Part shown: piece after piece, positions 10,343 to 19,775 of the stretch
Numbering within the stretch: position 1 is the first letter of the stretch
Layout: every line of letters starts with the position of its first letter
Source of the DNA: Defluviitaleaceae bacterium
GTDB taxonomy: Bacteria; Bacillota; Clostridia; Lachnospirales; WQUN01
DNA length: 64,000 nucleotides
Direction of reading: 5' to 3'
NCBI GenBank assembly: GCA_009780585.1
Contig: WQZS01000001.1
Location: 62,001 to 126,000, forward strand
Notes under the pieces: model-generated
Told to the model about the DNA's origin: nothing
The model's database searches: none
Seen by the model: only the letters and a program-made list of their open reading frames with translations
Program-made: the position numbers and the translations under genes

Positions 10343-11365
10343 ATGAAGACAATATTTGTCGTAGACGATTCGGACGTTAACCTTGTGCAAGCCAAGCGCA
10401 CGCTGGAAGGTTACTACCACGTACGGACGATGCCTTCCGCCGACAGGATGCTGACGATCATCAACAAGATCGTACCCGATTTGATCCTCTTAGATATTGA
10501 GATGCCGGAAATGGACGGGTTCGCCGCCATCAATAAATTAAAGGAATCCGAACACACCGCGAACATTCCCGTCATGTTCCTCACCGCGTCCACGGACGAC
10601 GATATCGAAGCCAAGGGGCTTGAGCACGGCGCGGTGGATTTCGTCACCAAACCCTTTTCGCCCGCGGTCCTTTTAAACCGCATCGCGCACCACCTCCACA
10701 TCGAGGAACTCCTTAAGAAACGCACCGAACGCTTGGAACGCTTGCAAGACGGCATCCTGGAGGTCGTGGTAGATATGGTGGAAAGCCGGGACAAAATTAC
10801 CGGCGGCCATATCGAACGTACTTCGCAATACATCAAAATCCTTATGGAAACGATGATCGCCGAGGGCGTGTACACGGGGGATATGAAGGATTGGGATTTG
10901 GACACCGTCATTTCGTCGGCGCGCTTGCACGACGTGGGCAAGATAGCGGTGGCGGACTCCATATTGAACAAGCCCGGGCGTTTGACCCCGGAGGAATACG
11001 ATGAAATCAAGAAACACGCCCCCGAAGGCGAACACATCGTGGATAGGATCATCGCGAAGACCGGCGGGGAATCCTTCCTGCACCACGCGAAGCTCTTCGC
11101 GGGGTACCACCACGAAAAATGGGACGGAACAGGTTATCCGCGGGGCCAAAAGGGAGAAGAAATCCCGTTGCAAGGGCGTATCATGGCCATCGCCGATGTA
11201 TACGACGCCCTCGTATCGACAAGGCCCTACAAACTCCCCTTTACTCATGAAGAAGCCAGGGTTATCATCTCCACGGACGCGGGCAAGCATTTTGACCCGC
11301 ATATTGTGGAGGTGTTCCATCAAATTTCCGACAGGTTCGCCTCCGTCGCGGAGGGTTTATCTTGA
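10343..11365 (+). CDS. Response regulator with HD-GYP c-di-GMP phosphodiesterase domain
   Basis: 340 residues in RpfG-like layout. An N-terminal receiver domain (1-120) has VDDSD, the phospho-acceptor Asp in LILLDIEMPEMDGF (about 52) and the Lys in VTKPF. A short helix leads to an HD-GYP domain with the metal-binding HD in LHDVGKIAV (about 195) and the HHEKWDGTGYP signature (about 260). Such enzymes hydrolyse cyclic di-GMP to pGpG or GMP. AAAGGGGG precedes the ATG, 11 bases after the chemoreceptor stop, and the end overlaps the next kinase gene. One of the two adjacent hybrid kinases probably phosphorylates it, which would link the cluster to c-di-GMP turnover. Confidence 0.93.
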   Translation: MKTIFVVDDSDVNLVQAKRTLEGYYHVRTMPSADRMLTIINKIVPDLILLDIEMPEMDGFAAINKLKESEHTANIPVMFLTASTDDDIEAKGLEHGAVDFVTKPFSPAVLLNRIAHHLHIEELLKKRTERLERLQDGILEVVVDMVESRDKITGGHIERTSQYIKILMETMIAEGVYTGDMKDWDLDTVISSARLHDVGKIAVADSILNKPGRLTPEEYDEIKKHAPEGEHIVDRIIAKTGGESFLHHAKLFAGYHHEKWDGTGYPRGQKGEEIPLQGRIMAIADVYDALVSTRPYKLPFTHEEARVIISTDAGKHFDPHIVEVFHQISDRFASVAEGLS

Positions 11366-14300
11366 ACATGAGCATCAAAACGAAATTCATTGTCGTATTG
11401 GTCGTCATCATTACGATCGCGACTATTGCTGTCGTGGCGGTACGCGCCATACAAATGCGGGACCAGCAACGCGCGTTGATTACCGAACGGCTGCAGGGCA
11501 ACGCCAACCTCGCCGTGGGTATCTTCGAGACGGTGCGGGGTTATACCTTCCGCATACTCGACATCGTCGCCACCATGCCTTATGTGAAGGAATTATTGCA
11601 GGGCGACACGCGGGTAGCCGAAACCCTCGACCGGCGGATGTATTCGCTCTTTTACAGCATCAATCCCGAAGGGGATGAAATGTACGCTTACGCAAACATC
11701 ATGGTCTTCGATTCCGCGCTGCGGCTTGTTTCCGTCGCCAACCCCGACGGGGACGTGATACGCCTGACCGAATCCCAATTTATACACAACGTCCTGGCCG
11801 CGTACAACGGGCATACGCATGTATCCAACGCCATCCGCGACGCGGAAAGCGGCCGCCTGCACTTCCTGTTTACCCAACCGGTAATGATCGACGGTGTGTT
11901 TTCGGGCATCGCCGCCGTCCTCAGCAACACGGAAGATTTGGGCGTGTTTTTGCGCGACCCCACGCACGATTACGACAGTTTCATTAACATAGCCGACGCG
12001 CAGGGTACGATATTTTTTTCCAACCGTGCGGCGTACATCGGGCGACACGTCAACGACTTGGGTGTGCAGGAGGCGTTCGGACGTATCCCCATCAACGAAA
12101 TGTTCAATCATACGTCGGCCATCACGGGCATCGATAAGATCGCGTATATACTCGTCGAACCCAAGCTGGAGTGGACGATCATTTGCTTCTTCGACGCCGC
12201 TGCCGTCAACAGCGTCTTTCGGGTCATCGTGATATCGCTGCTCCCAACCCTTTCGGGTATCATCCTCGCTTCGATTCTCATGCTGGTAATCGTCGCGCGT
12301 TCCTTGCAGCCCTTGCGGCCCTTGGCGGCGGCGGCGGGGGAGGTTGCGCGCGGCAACTTGAGCGTCGATTTCGAAACCCGCCGCAACGATGAAATCTCCC
12401 AAGTTTCCAATTCCTTTTTGGATATCGTCAAGGCATTGGCCATTTTACGCGACAGCTTCGTTAAAGCGGAGGAATCGATGACGAGCGGCGATATCCACTA
12501 CCATTTGGAGGACGCGCGGCTCTCCGGCGTGTACGACGAAATGCTGATCAGCACCAATAACATGATCCGCCATATGCGCGTCCTGCACACCGAAGCCGAA
12601 GAAGCGACGAAGTCGAAGTCGAGCTTCTTGGCCACTATGTCGCACGAAATCCGTACCCCCATGAACGCCATTCTCGGCATCGCGCAAATCCAAATGCAAA
12701 ACGCTGACCTCCCGCCCGTATACGCCGCCGAGCTTGAAAAAATCTACAGCTCGGGCAACAACCTGCTGGGGATCATCAACGATATCCTCGACATGTCCAA
12801 GATCGAAACGGGTAAAATGGAGATCAACCAAATGGAGTACGACGTGCCGAGCCTCATCAACGACGCCGTACACCTCAATATCGTACGCATCGGGTCAAAA
12901 CCCATCGAGTTTATCTTGGAAATCGATGAAAACCTGCCGCTCCGCTTGATCGGCGACGAATTGCGCCTCAAGCAAATCCTTAACAACCTGATCTCCAACG
13001 GCATCAAGTACACCGAAAACGGCTACGTCAAATTGACCGTCAACCACTCCGAGGAGGACGGCGACGTTTCGCTGCACTTGCTGGTGGAGGACAGCGGGCA
13101 GGGCATGACGCACGAAGACCGCGACCTGCTCTTTTCGGAATATATCCGTTTCAACGCCGAAGCCAACCGCAGGACCGAAGGTACGGGCCTGGGGCTCTCG
13201 ATCACCAAGAAATTGGTGGAGCTCATGGACGGCACCATTTGGGCGGAATCGGAATACGGCAAGGGCAGCGTCTTTATGGTGATGGTCAAGCAAAAGGCCG
13301 TCGAGTGCGAACCCATCGGCGCGGAGCTGGCGGAGCAATTATGCAGCTTCAAGTTCCGCGGGCACAAACAATTCGCCGATTTGCAAATTAATTACGAGCC
13401 CATGCCCTACGGAAAGGTACTCATCGTGGACGACGTGGAAACCAACCTATATGTAGCCAAGGGTCTGATGATGCCGTACCGTTTGGAAATCGAGACCGTG
13501 CCGAGCGGCTTCGCGGCGATCGAAAAGGTCAACGAAGGAAAGCGGTACGACATCATCTTCATGGACCACATGATGCCGCAAATGGATGGCATCGAAACCA
13601 CACACCGTTTGCGTAACATGGGTTACAAGGATACGATCGTGGCCTTGACCGCCAACGCTCTCGCGGGTAACGACGAAATGTTCCGTTCGGAAGGCTTCGA
13701 CGGTTTTATATCCAAGCCTATCGATATCCGCGAGCTTAACAACGTATTAAATAAATTCGTACGCGATAAATACCCCGAGGAAGTGCGGGCCTTGGCGCAA
13801 GCGCAAAGTGAAACCGAGGATACGGCGGTTGCGGCCGGTACGGACGCGAAAAAAGCCGACGTCGAATTGCTCGCGATTTTCATAAGGGACGCGGAAAAAG
13901 CGATCCCCATTATCAGAGCCGCCAAGGAAGACGATTTGCGCCCGTATGTGGTCAACGTCCACGCCATGAAAAGCGCGCTCGCCAATATCGGCGAACGCGA
14001 AGCCTCCGCGGCGGCGGATATCCTGGAAACCGCCGGAAAGAAGCGCAACATGGAAACCATCAAATCGGAAACCGAACCCTTCCTGGAAAGGTTGGAATCC
14101 ATCATCGCGCGTATCAAAGCGGAGTTGCCGGACGAAGAAGCTTCGGCGGCCGCCGATTCCGACCCGCAATTATTACACGCCAAGCTGTCGCAAATCGCCG
14201 CGGCCTGCGACGAATACGATGACATCGCCGTCGAAGCGGCGTTGTCCGAACTGCGCCAATTGCAATGGACGAAGGAAACCCAAGAATTGTTATCCGCCAT

Positions 14301-14367
14301 CGCCGAACACGTTTTCCACAGCGACTTCGAGAAAGCGGCGGAATTAATAAAGGAGGAAGTATCATGA
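11362..14367 (+). CDS. Membrane hybrid sensor histidine kinase (sensor-HAMP-HisKA-HATPase-REC-Hpt)
   Basis: 1001 residues. Membrane segments near 9-29 and 292-312 flank an extracytoplasmic, probably Cache-type sensor. A HAMP domain follows (about 315-365), then HisKA with the phosphorylated His in TMSHEIRTPMN (about 426), HATPase_c (VEDSGQGM, GTGLGLSI), a receiver with Asp in IIFMDHMMPQMDG (about 733), and an Hpt domain with His in NVHAMKSALANIG (about 868). A further helical tail ends the protein. I accept TTG at 11362 as start because GGAGGG lies 6 bases upstream; ATG at 11368 is the alternative. Both ends overlap neighbouring genes. From HisKA onward it is nearly the same as the kinase at 15570. 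Confidence 0.93.
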   Translation: MNMSIKTKFIVVLVVIITIATIAVVAVRAIQMRDQQRALITERLQGNANLAVGIFETVRGYTFRILDIVATMPYVKELLQGDTRVAETLDRRMYSLFYSINPEGDEMYAYANIMVFDSALRLVSVANPDGDVIRLTESQFIHNVLAAYNGHTHVSNAIRDAESGRLHFLFTQPVMIDGVFSGIAAVLSNTEDLGVFLRDPTHDYDSFINIADAQGTIFFSNRAAYIGRHVNDLGVQEAFGRIPINEMFNHTSAITGIDKIAYILVEPKLEWTIICFFDAAAVNSVFRVIVISLLPTLSGIILASILMLVIVARSLQPLRPLAAAAGEVARGNLSVDFETRRNDEISQVSNSFLDIVKALAILRDSFVKAEESMTSGDIHYHLEDARLSGVYDEMLISTNNMIRHMRVLHTEAEEATKSKSSFLATMSHEIRTPMNAILGIAQIQMQNADLPPVYAAELEKIYSSGNNLLGIINDILDMSKIETGKMEINQMEYDVPSLINDAVHLNIVRIGSKPIEFILEIDENLPLRLIGDELRLKQILNNLISNGIKYTENGYVKLTVNHSEEDGDVSLHLLVEDSGQGMTHEDRDLLFSEYIRFNAEANRRTEGTGLGLSITKKLVELMDGTIWAESEYGKGSVFMVMVKQKAVECEPIGAELAEQLCSFKFRGHKQFADLQINYEPMPYGKVLIVDDVETNLYVAKGLMMPYRLEIETVPSGFAAIEKVNEGKRYDIIFMDHMMPQMDGIETTHRLRNMGYKDTIVALTANALAGNDEMFRSEGFDGFISKPIDIRELNNVLNKFVRDKYPEEVRALAQAQSETEDTAVAAGTDAKKADVELLAIFIRDAEKAIPIIRAAKEDDLRPYVVNVHAMKSALANIGEREASAAADILETAGKKRNMETIKSETEPFLERLESIIARIKAELPDEEASAAADSDPQLLHAKLSQIAAACDEYDDIAVEAALSELRQLQWTKETQELLSAIAEHVFHSDFEKAAELIKEEVS

Positions 14368-15551
14368 TCAAATCACACATCGTAAACATCAAGGAAATCG
14401 ACGACGTTGAATTCGCGCTGGAGGAATTGGAGGAGCAAATGGCAGGTTTTGCCTTGCTGAAGAACTCCGTGGGGTTGGTTTCCCTTAACCTCGATTACAT
14501 CAACTCCGGCGTGTATGCCGCCGTTGCCGACGCGTTGGACTTCCCGTTGATAGGCGGGACAGCGATAGCCATGTCAGCCAACGGCGAAATCGGCGCGTTT
14601 TTGCTGTCCATCATGGTATTGACATCGGATGATTGCGAATTCTCATGCGCTGTCAGCAGCGAAACGATCCCGGCGACGGGGGTCAGCGTGGCGGAAGTCA
14701 CGCAGGAATGTTATAAAAAGGCGGCTTCCGGTTTATCGGGCGATCCCGCCCTAACGTTCTTGTTCACTCCGTTTATGGCGGAATACCATTACACGAGCGA
14801 ATACACGAAGGCCGCTTCCGCCTTCAACGCGAAGGTACCCGTTTTCGGCACGATGTCGCTGGCGGAGATTAACAACACCTTTACCTTCGGAAGGGTCGTA
14901 CTCGAAAACGAAACCTACGATAACCGCGTTGCCATCCTAACCGTTTCGGGTGAGGTAAACCCTAAGTTCTATATTGAATCGGTTTCGGATTCATCCATTA
15001 CCATGCCCAACATTGGGACGGTCACGAAATCAACCGCAAATATCGTAACCGAAATCAACAACATCGATATAAAGGAATTCCTCGAAAGCATCGGCTACGA
15101 TCCCGGTGACATGGTCAAGGGCGCGCAAATCACCGGTTTTATCGTGAAGGAGCGCAACGAAGGCACCGAACCGGTAACGGCAAGGTTTACGAATATGTTA
15201 CAGCTAAAGGACGGCATGGGGGTTTTCGGCAACGAAATACCCGAAGGGTCTGTATTATCGGTTGCGATGGTATCCAAAGAAGATATCACGGTCACGGCAA
15301 AATCCCTCGTTGATAAAATAAAGGAGAACCACGAAGGCGGGACGATATTGATGTTTTCCTGCGCGGGCAGGATGTTCGCTTTATTGAACGAACCCATGAA
15401 GGAATATGTATACCTGAACGAAAACCTTACAGGCAGTTTCAACTATATGGTTGCCTGTTCGGGCGGGGAGATATGCCCAACCCTCGTTACCGGGGAAAGG
15501 GTCCATAATAACGGGCATAACAACACGATCGTAGCGTGCGTTTTATCATAA
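14364..15551 (+). CDS. FIST domain protein
   Basis: 395 residues, no signal peptide, cytosolic. The layout fits FIST_N followed by FIST_C, a pair proposed to bind small ligands such as amino acids and to pass the signal to kinases or chemoreceptors. Supporting motifs are the early G-G-T-A segment (PLIGGTAIAMS), FGTMSLAEINN in the middle, and the C-terminal CSGGEICP plus HNNTIVACVL. AGGAGG lies 7 bases before the ATG, and the start overlaps the kinase stop as ATGA. It is placed between two hybrid kinases; the second has only a cytosolic PAS sensor, so the FIST protein may supply its input. Confidence 0.85.
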   Translation: MIKSHIVNIKEIDDVEFALEELEEQMAGFALLKNSVGLVSLNLDYINSGVYAAVADALDFPLIGGTAIAMSANGEIGAFLLSIMVLTSDDCEFSCAVSSETIPATGVSVAEVTQECYKKAASGLSGDPALTFLFTPFMAEYHYTSEYTKAASAFNAKVPVFGTMSLAEINNTFTFGRVVLENETYDNRVAILTVSGEVNPKFYIESVSDSSITMPNIGTVTKSTANIVTEINNIDIKEFLESIGYDPGDMVKGAQITGFIVKERNEGTEPVTARFTNMLQLKDGMGVFGNEIPEGSVLSVAMVSKEDITVTAKSLVDKIKENHEGGTILMFSCAGRMFALLNEPMKEYVYLNENLTGSFNYMVACSGGEICPTLVTGERVHNNGHNNTIVACVLS

Positions 15552-15569
15552 TCACTTCCGGGGTCTTAC

Positions 15570-17897
15570 ATGGACGAAAAGAGCTATGAAGAATTAAAGC
15601 AAGAGCTTAAAAACGAACGAAGGGAAAAAAGCAGGTTGTCGCGCGAATTGAGGGAGCGCGACAGCCTGCTCGCCACGTACGAATCGAGCATTAAATTCCA
15701 GGAAAAACTGACCGAAACCTTTAAAAAGAAAAATACGCTTCAGGACACGTACCTGCGTTTAATGTTGGAACATTCTCCCAACCTGATCGTATTAATGGAC
15801 GCCAACGGAAAATACATAACGGGCACCCCAAGGATGCTTAACGAAATCGGCATCGATATCAATTTGTTAAATGAAAACAACTTCTTTAACGTAGCCGCGC
15901 CGGCGGTACCGGAGGCTTTTATCGCCCTCCTGCGGGAAAACTTCATGCGGGTGATCGAAAAGGAAGAACCGTTTGAATACAACGAACGCGTCCTGCTCAC
16001 CAACGGCAGGGAACATTATTTTTCCATATGCTATATACCGTTTAAGAACGAAAGCGGTAACGTGATCGGCGTAATGCTGAACATCCAGGACATTACGCAA
16101 ATCCATGCCGCGCTGGACGCGGCGGAAAGGGCCAATTCCGCCAAATCGAACTTCCTAGCCACCATGTCGCACGAAATCCGCACCCCCATGAACGCTATCC
16201 TCGGCATCGCGCAAATCCAGATGCAAGACGCCGACCTCCCGCCCGTATACGCCACCGAGCTTGAAAAGATATACAATTCGGGCAATAACCTCTTGGGGAT
16301 CATCAACGATATCCTCGACATGTCCAAGATCGAAACGGGCAAAATGGAGATCAACCGCGTGGAATACGACGTGCCGAGCCTCATCAACGACGCGGTGCAA
16401 CTAAACATCGTACGCATCGGGTCAAAGCCCATCGAGTTTATCCTGGAAATCGACGAAAACCTTCCGCTCCGCTTGATCGGCGACGAATTGCGCCTCAAGC
16501 AAATCCTAAACAATTTACTTTCCAACGGCATCAAGTACACCGAAAGCGGCCACGTAAAACTGACCGTCACCCATTCCCGGGAAAACGGCAGCATTGCGCT
16601 GCATTTGTTGGTGGAGGACACCGGGCAGGGCATGACGCACGAGGATCGCGACCTGCTCTTTTCGGAATATACCCGTTTCAACGCCGAGGCCAACCGTAAG
16701 ACCGAAGGTACGGGCCTGGGGCTTTCCATTACAAAGAAATTGGTGGAACTCATGGACGGCACCATTTGGGCGGAATCGGAATACGGCAAGGGCAGCGTCT
16801 TTATGGTGATGGTCAAGCAAAAAACGGTCGATTGCGAACCCATCGGCGCGGAACTGGCGGAGCAGTTATGCAGCTTCAAGTTCCGCGGGCACAAGCAATT
16901 CGCTGACCTGCAGATCACGAGGGAGCCCATGCCCTACGGCAAGGTACTCATCGTGGATGACGTGGAAACCAACTTATACGTGGCTAAGGGCTTGATGACG
17001 CCGTACCAAATACAAATCGAAACCGTGCTGAGCGGCTTCGCGGCAATTGCAAAGATAACCGAAGAGCATCGTTACGATATCGTCTTCATGGACCACATGA
17101 TGCCCCAAATGGACGGCATCGAAACCACGCACCGTTTACGTGCGATGGGTTACAAGGATACGATCGTGGCCTTGACCGCCAACGCGCTCGCGGGCAACGA
17201 CGAAATGTTCCGTTCGGAGGGCTTCGACGGTTTTATATCCAAGCCCATCGATATCCGCGAGCTTAACAACGTATTGAATAAATTTATCCGCGACAAACAA
17301 CCCCCCGACGTGCTGACCGCGGCGCGGGCGCAATCGGAAATCGCGGATACGGCGGGGGATACCGTCAAAAAAGATACGGAAGCAGCCGACGTCGAGTTGC
17401 TTACGATCTTCGTCAAGGACGCGGAAAAAGCGCTCCCTGTTATAAGGACCGCCATGACGGAGGATTTACGTTTATATGTAGTCAACGTCCACGCCATGAA
17501 AAGCGCGCTCGCCAATATCGGCGAACGCGAAGCCTCCGCGGCGGCGGATATCCTGGAAACCGCCGGAAAGAAACGCAACATGGAAATCATCAAATCGGAA
17601 ACCGAACCCTTCCTGGAAAAACTGGAATCCATCATCGCGCGTATCAAAGCGGAGCTGCCGGCCGAAGAAGCCTCGGCGGCTGCCGATTCCGACCCGCAAT
17701 TGCTTCGAGACAGGTTGGCGCAAATCGCCGCAGCCTGCGACGAATACGACGACACCGCTATCGAAGCGGCGTTGTCGGAACTGCGCCAAATGCAATGGAC
17801 GAAGGAAACCAACGAACTATTATCCGTCATTGCCGAACACGTACTCCACAGCGACTTCGAATCGGCGGCGGAGTTGGTGCAAGGTTATTTTAAATAG
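15570..17897 (+). CDS. Cytosolic PAS hybrid histidine kinase (PAS-HisKA-HATPase-REC-Hpt)
   Basis: 775 residues with no membrane segment. An N-terminal coiled coil (1-60, rich in E, K and R) leads into a PAS domain (about 65-175). HisKA has His in TMSHEIRTPMN (about 199), followed by HATPase_c (VEDTGQGM, GTGLGLSI), a receiver with Asp in VFMDHMMPQMDG (about 507), an Hpt with His in NVHAMKSALANIG (about 641), and the same helical tail as its paralogue at 11362. The ribosome binding site is weak (CCGGGG). It ends the plus-strand cluster and is followed by a bidirectional terminator. The near-identity with the other kinase downstream of HisKA points to recent duplication or gene conversion. Confidence 0.93.
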   Translation: MDEKSYEELKQELKNERREKSRLSRELRERDSLLATYESSIKFQEKLTETFKKKNTLQDTYLRLMLEHSPNLIVLMDANGKYITGTPRMLNEIGIDINLLNENNFFNVAAPAVPEAFIALLRENFMRVIEKEEPFEYNERVLLTNGREHYFSICYIPFKNESGNVIGVMLNIQDITQIHAALDAAERANSAKSNFLATMSHEIRTPMNAILGIAQIQMQDADLPPVYATELEKIYNSGNNLLGIINDILDMSKIETGKMEINRVEYDVPSLINDAVQLNIVRIGSKPIEFILEIDENLPLRLIGDELRLKQILNNLLSNGIKYTESGHVKLTVTHSRENGSIALHLLVEDTGQGMTHEDRDLLFSEYTRFNAEANRKTEGTGLGLSITKKLVELMDGTIWAESEYGKGSVFMVMVKQKTVDCEPIGAELAEQLCSFKFRGHKQFADLQITREPMPYGKVLIVDDVETNLYVAKGLMTPYQIQIETVLSGFAAIAKITEEHRYDIVFMDHMMPQMDGIETTHRLRAMGYKDTIVALTANALAGNDEMFRSEGFDGFISKPIDIRELNNVLNKFIRDKQPPDVLTAARAQSEIADTAGDTVKKDTEAADVELLTIFVKDAEKALPVIRTAMTEDLRLYVVNVHAMKSALANIGEREASAAADILETAGKKRNMEIIKSETEPFLEKLESIIARIKAELPAEEASAAADSDPQLLRDRLAQIAAACDEYDDTAIEAALSELRQMQWTKETNELLSVIAEHVLHSDFESAAELVQGYFK

Positions 17898-17954
17898 CTA
17901 ATTGGGGAAATTATCAAAAAGAACTTTTGAAAAAATTTTAAATTTTTTAAATAA

Positions 17955-17985
17955 AAAAGCCGCTTCGCAAGGGATAGCGGCTTTT
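17955..17985. terminator. Bidirectional Rho-independent terminator
   Basis: AAAAGCCGCT pairs with AGCGGCTTTT over 10 bp around an 11-base loop. The A and T ends allow it to stop both the plus-strand kinase operon and the minus-strand secreted-protein gene. Confidence 0.85.
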
Positions 17986-18005
17986 ATGATTACAGGTCTT
18001 ATTTG

Positions 18006-19637
18006 TTACAAAACGGGTATATTCCTCGACGGAGCCGATATCCAGCCCCCGGTAGTACGGCGCACTTCCACCGTCAAAGTGACGTTCGTCGCGTTGGCCG
18101 GTATTTGCAACCACATGTTCCGTATCGTCCAAACCAGCGTACCCGCAACGGTTCCGTCGGTTGAAATTTCCTGGGTCGTCCAAGGGTTATTCCCTACCCT
18201 TATACGCACGCCTGTGATATCGTTTGCGGTGGTGATCTCCACCGTATCAAGTACCGGCACCGCGGAGTTTACGTGTACGGGGTTGGTCATCAACGAAATA
18301 TATTGCCCTTGCGTCGTTTGCATCCCGGGCCACCAATTACCGCCCACACCGGATACCGTCGCCGTGGCGTTGGCCCCGGCGATGCTCAGGGTCGTATGAT
18401 CGCTGGCGTATACGATAAACGCCTGGTTCGCATGGTTGGCTTGCCAATTGGCTTGCATGTTCGCCGGTATGACGAAGTTAAGCCGCCATACGACGTTACC
18501 CGTACCTATCGGTGCTTGGACGACGTTCAGATCCCTCGGTCCTATATTCGGGATATCGACCGAAACGCTCCGCGCGGATTGGTTTGTTTCTACCTCGACG
18601 CGTACTTCGGAGCCTACGGTCACCCATGATACGGTCGCTCGCGCGATGGTGGCTTGGGTCGCCAGTATCGTACCGGGAAGGTTATGCGTGAACGCGTTCG
18701 TCGCGGTGTTCGTGGAATTGGCGTGTACGGTGATCGTACCGGTCGTCGCGGGTATGACCGTGGCCGTCCACGTACGCAGCGGGGCCGTTAGCGCGGAAGT
18801 ACGGGTGGCGTTTACCAGGCGCGTGTTGCCTTGCATGAGCCATACATAGTTCACGTCGTTGTTGGTTGTGATGGTTACTATATTCGCGCTGCCCACGGCG
18901 AGTTGCGCGGGGTTGGTGACAGCGCTTAAGATCAACGGCTGTGCCTGCGGTACGAAGGGCATGGAATTTTGCACTTGAAAATCCCGTTCGGTGCCACCCG
19001 TGTAGTAGCCAACATTGGCGGATACCTGTACCGTTTGTACCAATGGGGTGGGGTTGAAGGCGACCTGCCATACCTGGGTCGCAGCTTCGGTCCTTACGCG
19101 CACGGCTTTGTGGAAGCGCCGCGGGTTCGAATGTGCCACCCATACGTCGGTCGCGCCCATGCCGGTCACAATCTCAAGCCGTATTTGCCCGGCGGCGGCC
19201 GCCTGTATTTCGGTTATGCTGACGATCGCCAGCGGCGCGATAGGCGTTTCGGGCTGCTGGGGCGTCGAGGTGCCTTCCACGGTAATGGGAATGGAAAGTG
19301 TCACACCCCCGACAACCGTGTTGGACGTGTTGGCGTAGATATCGACTCGGTTCGCGCCCGCGGCGGGGGTCAGGGTGACGTTCCATGTGCGGATGCCCGC
19401 GGCGTTTTGTGAAACCTGCGTCCCCTGCGTGCGTGAACCGCCGATTTCGGCGAAGACGTGCGTGGCTTCCGCGTTTGTGTGTACGGTGAGCGTAATCGTT
19501 TGGCCGGCTTGCACGGTCGTCCTGTCCATACGGAAGGACGTGACCGCCGCGCCCGTTGACGCGCGTACCGTCATCGGCAGCAACAGGGCCGCCGCAAGGA
19601 TTGAAAGAATCAGTACGCGTTTGATAAGATTGGACAA
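18006..19637 (-). CDS. Secreted protein with about five Ig-like repeats
   Basis: 543 residues. A basic N-terminus and hydrophobic stretch (ILAAALLLPMTVRAS) form a signal peptide, probably cut after A-S-T or nearby. The mature part is about five repeats of 90-100 residues, each rich in T, V and N and with a recurring core such as TITLTVHTNAEATHV and TWTATVIPATTGTITVHAN. This fits beta-sandwich Ig-like domains. I see no SLH, sortase or LysM anchor, so it may be released or bound by partners. TTG at 19637 is chosen because GAGGAG lies 9 bases upstream; a TTG at 19646 touches that site. Its function is unknown; adhesion or surface display is a guess. Confidence 0.75.
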   Translation of the reverse strand: MSNLIKRVLILSILAAALLLPMTVRASTGAAVTSFRMDRTTVQAGQTITLTVHTNAEATHVFAEIGGSRTQGTQVSQNAAGIRTWNVTLTPAAGANRVDIYANTSNTVVGGVTLSIPITVEGTSTPQQPETPIAPLAIVSITEIQAAAAGQIRLEIVTGMGATDVWVAHSNPRRFHKAVRVRTEAATQVWQVAFNPTPLVQTVQVSANVGYYTGGTERDFQVQNSMPFVPQAQPLILSAVTNPAQLAVGSANIVTITTNNDVNYVWLMQGNTRLVNATRTSALTAPLRTWTATVIPATTGTITVHANSTNTATNAFTHNLPGTILATQATIARATVSWVTVGSEVRVEVETNQSARSVSVDIPNIGPRDLNVVQAPIGTGNVVWRLNFVIPANMQANWQANHANQAFIVYASDHTTLSIAGANATATVSGVGGNWWPGMQTTQGQYISLMTNPVHVNSAVPVLDTVEITTANDITGVRIRVGNNPWTTQEISTDGTVAGTLVWTIRNMWLQIPANATNVTLTVEVRRTTGGWISAPSRNIPVL

Positions 19638-19711
19638 TCGGATCAACTCCTCTTAAAAAGAATAGATGGAATCATTGATATACGAATGTTTATATAGTAC
19701 CATAAAACGCT

Positions 19712-19739
19712 TTAAAATGTATATTTTTTTACATTTTAA
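19712..19739. promoter_or_regulatory. AT-rich 10-bp inverted repeat between divergent genes
   Basis: TTAAAATGTA and TACATTTTAA form a perfect 10-bp inverted repeat with an 8-base centre. It lies between the secreted repeat protein (minus) and miaB (plus) and could be an operator or part of either promoter. Confidence 0.4.
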
Positions 19740-19775
19740 TAATCATGACGACATTTAATCCGTGAGGTTGCGTTT

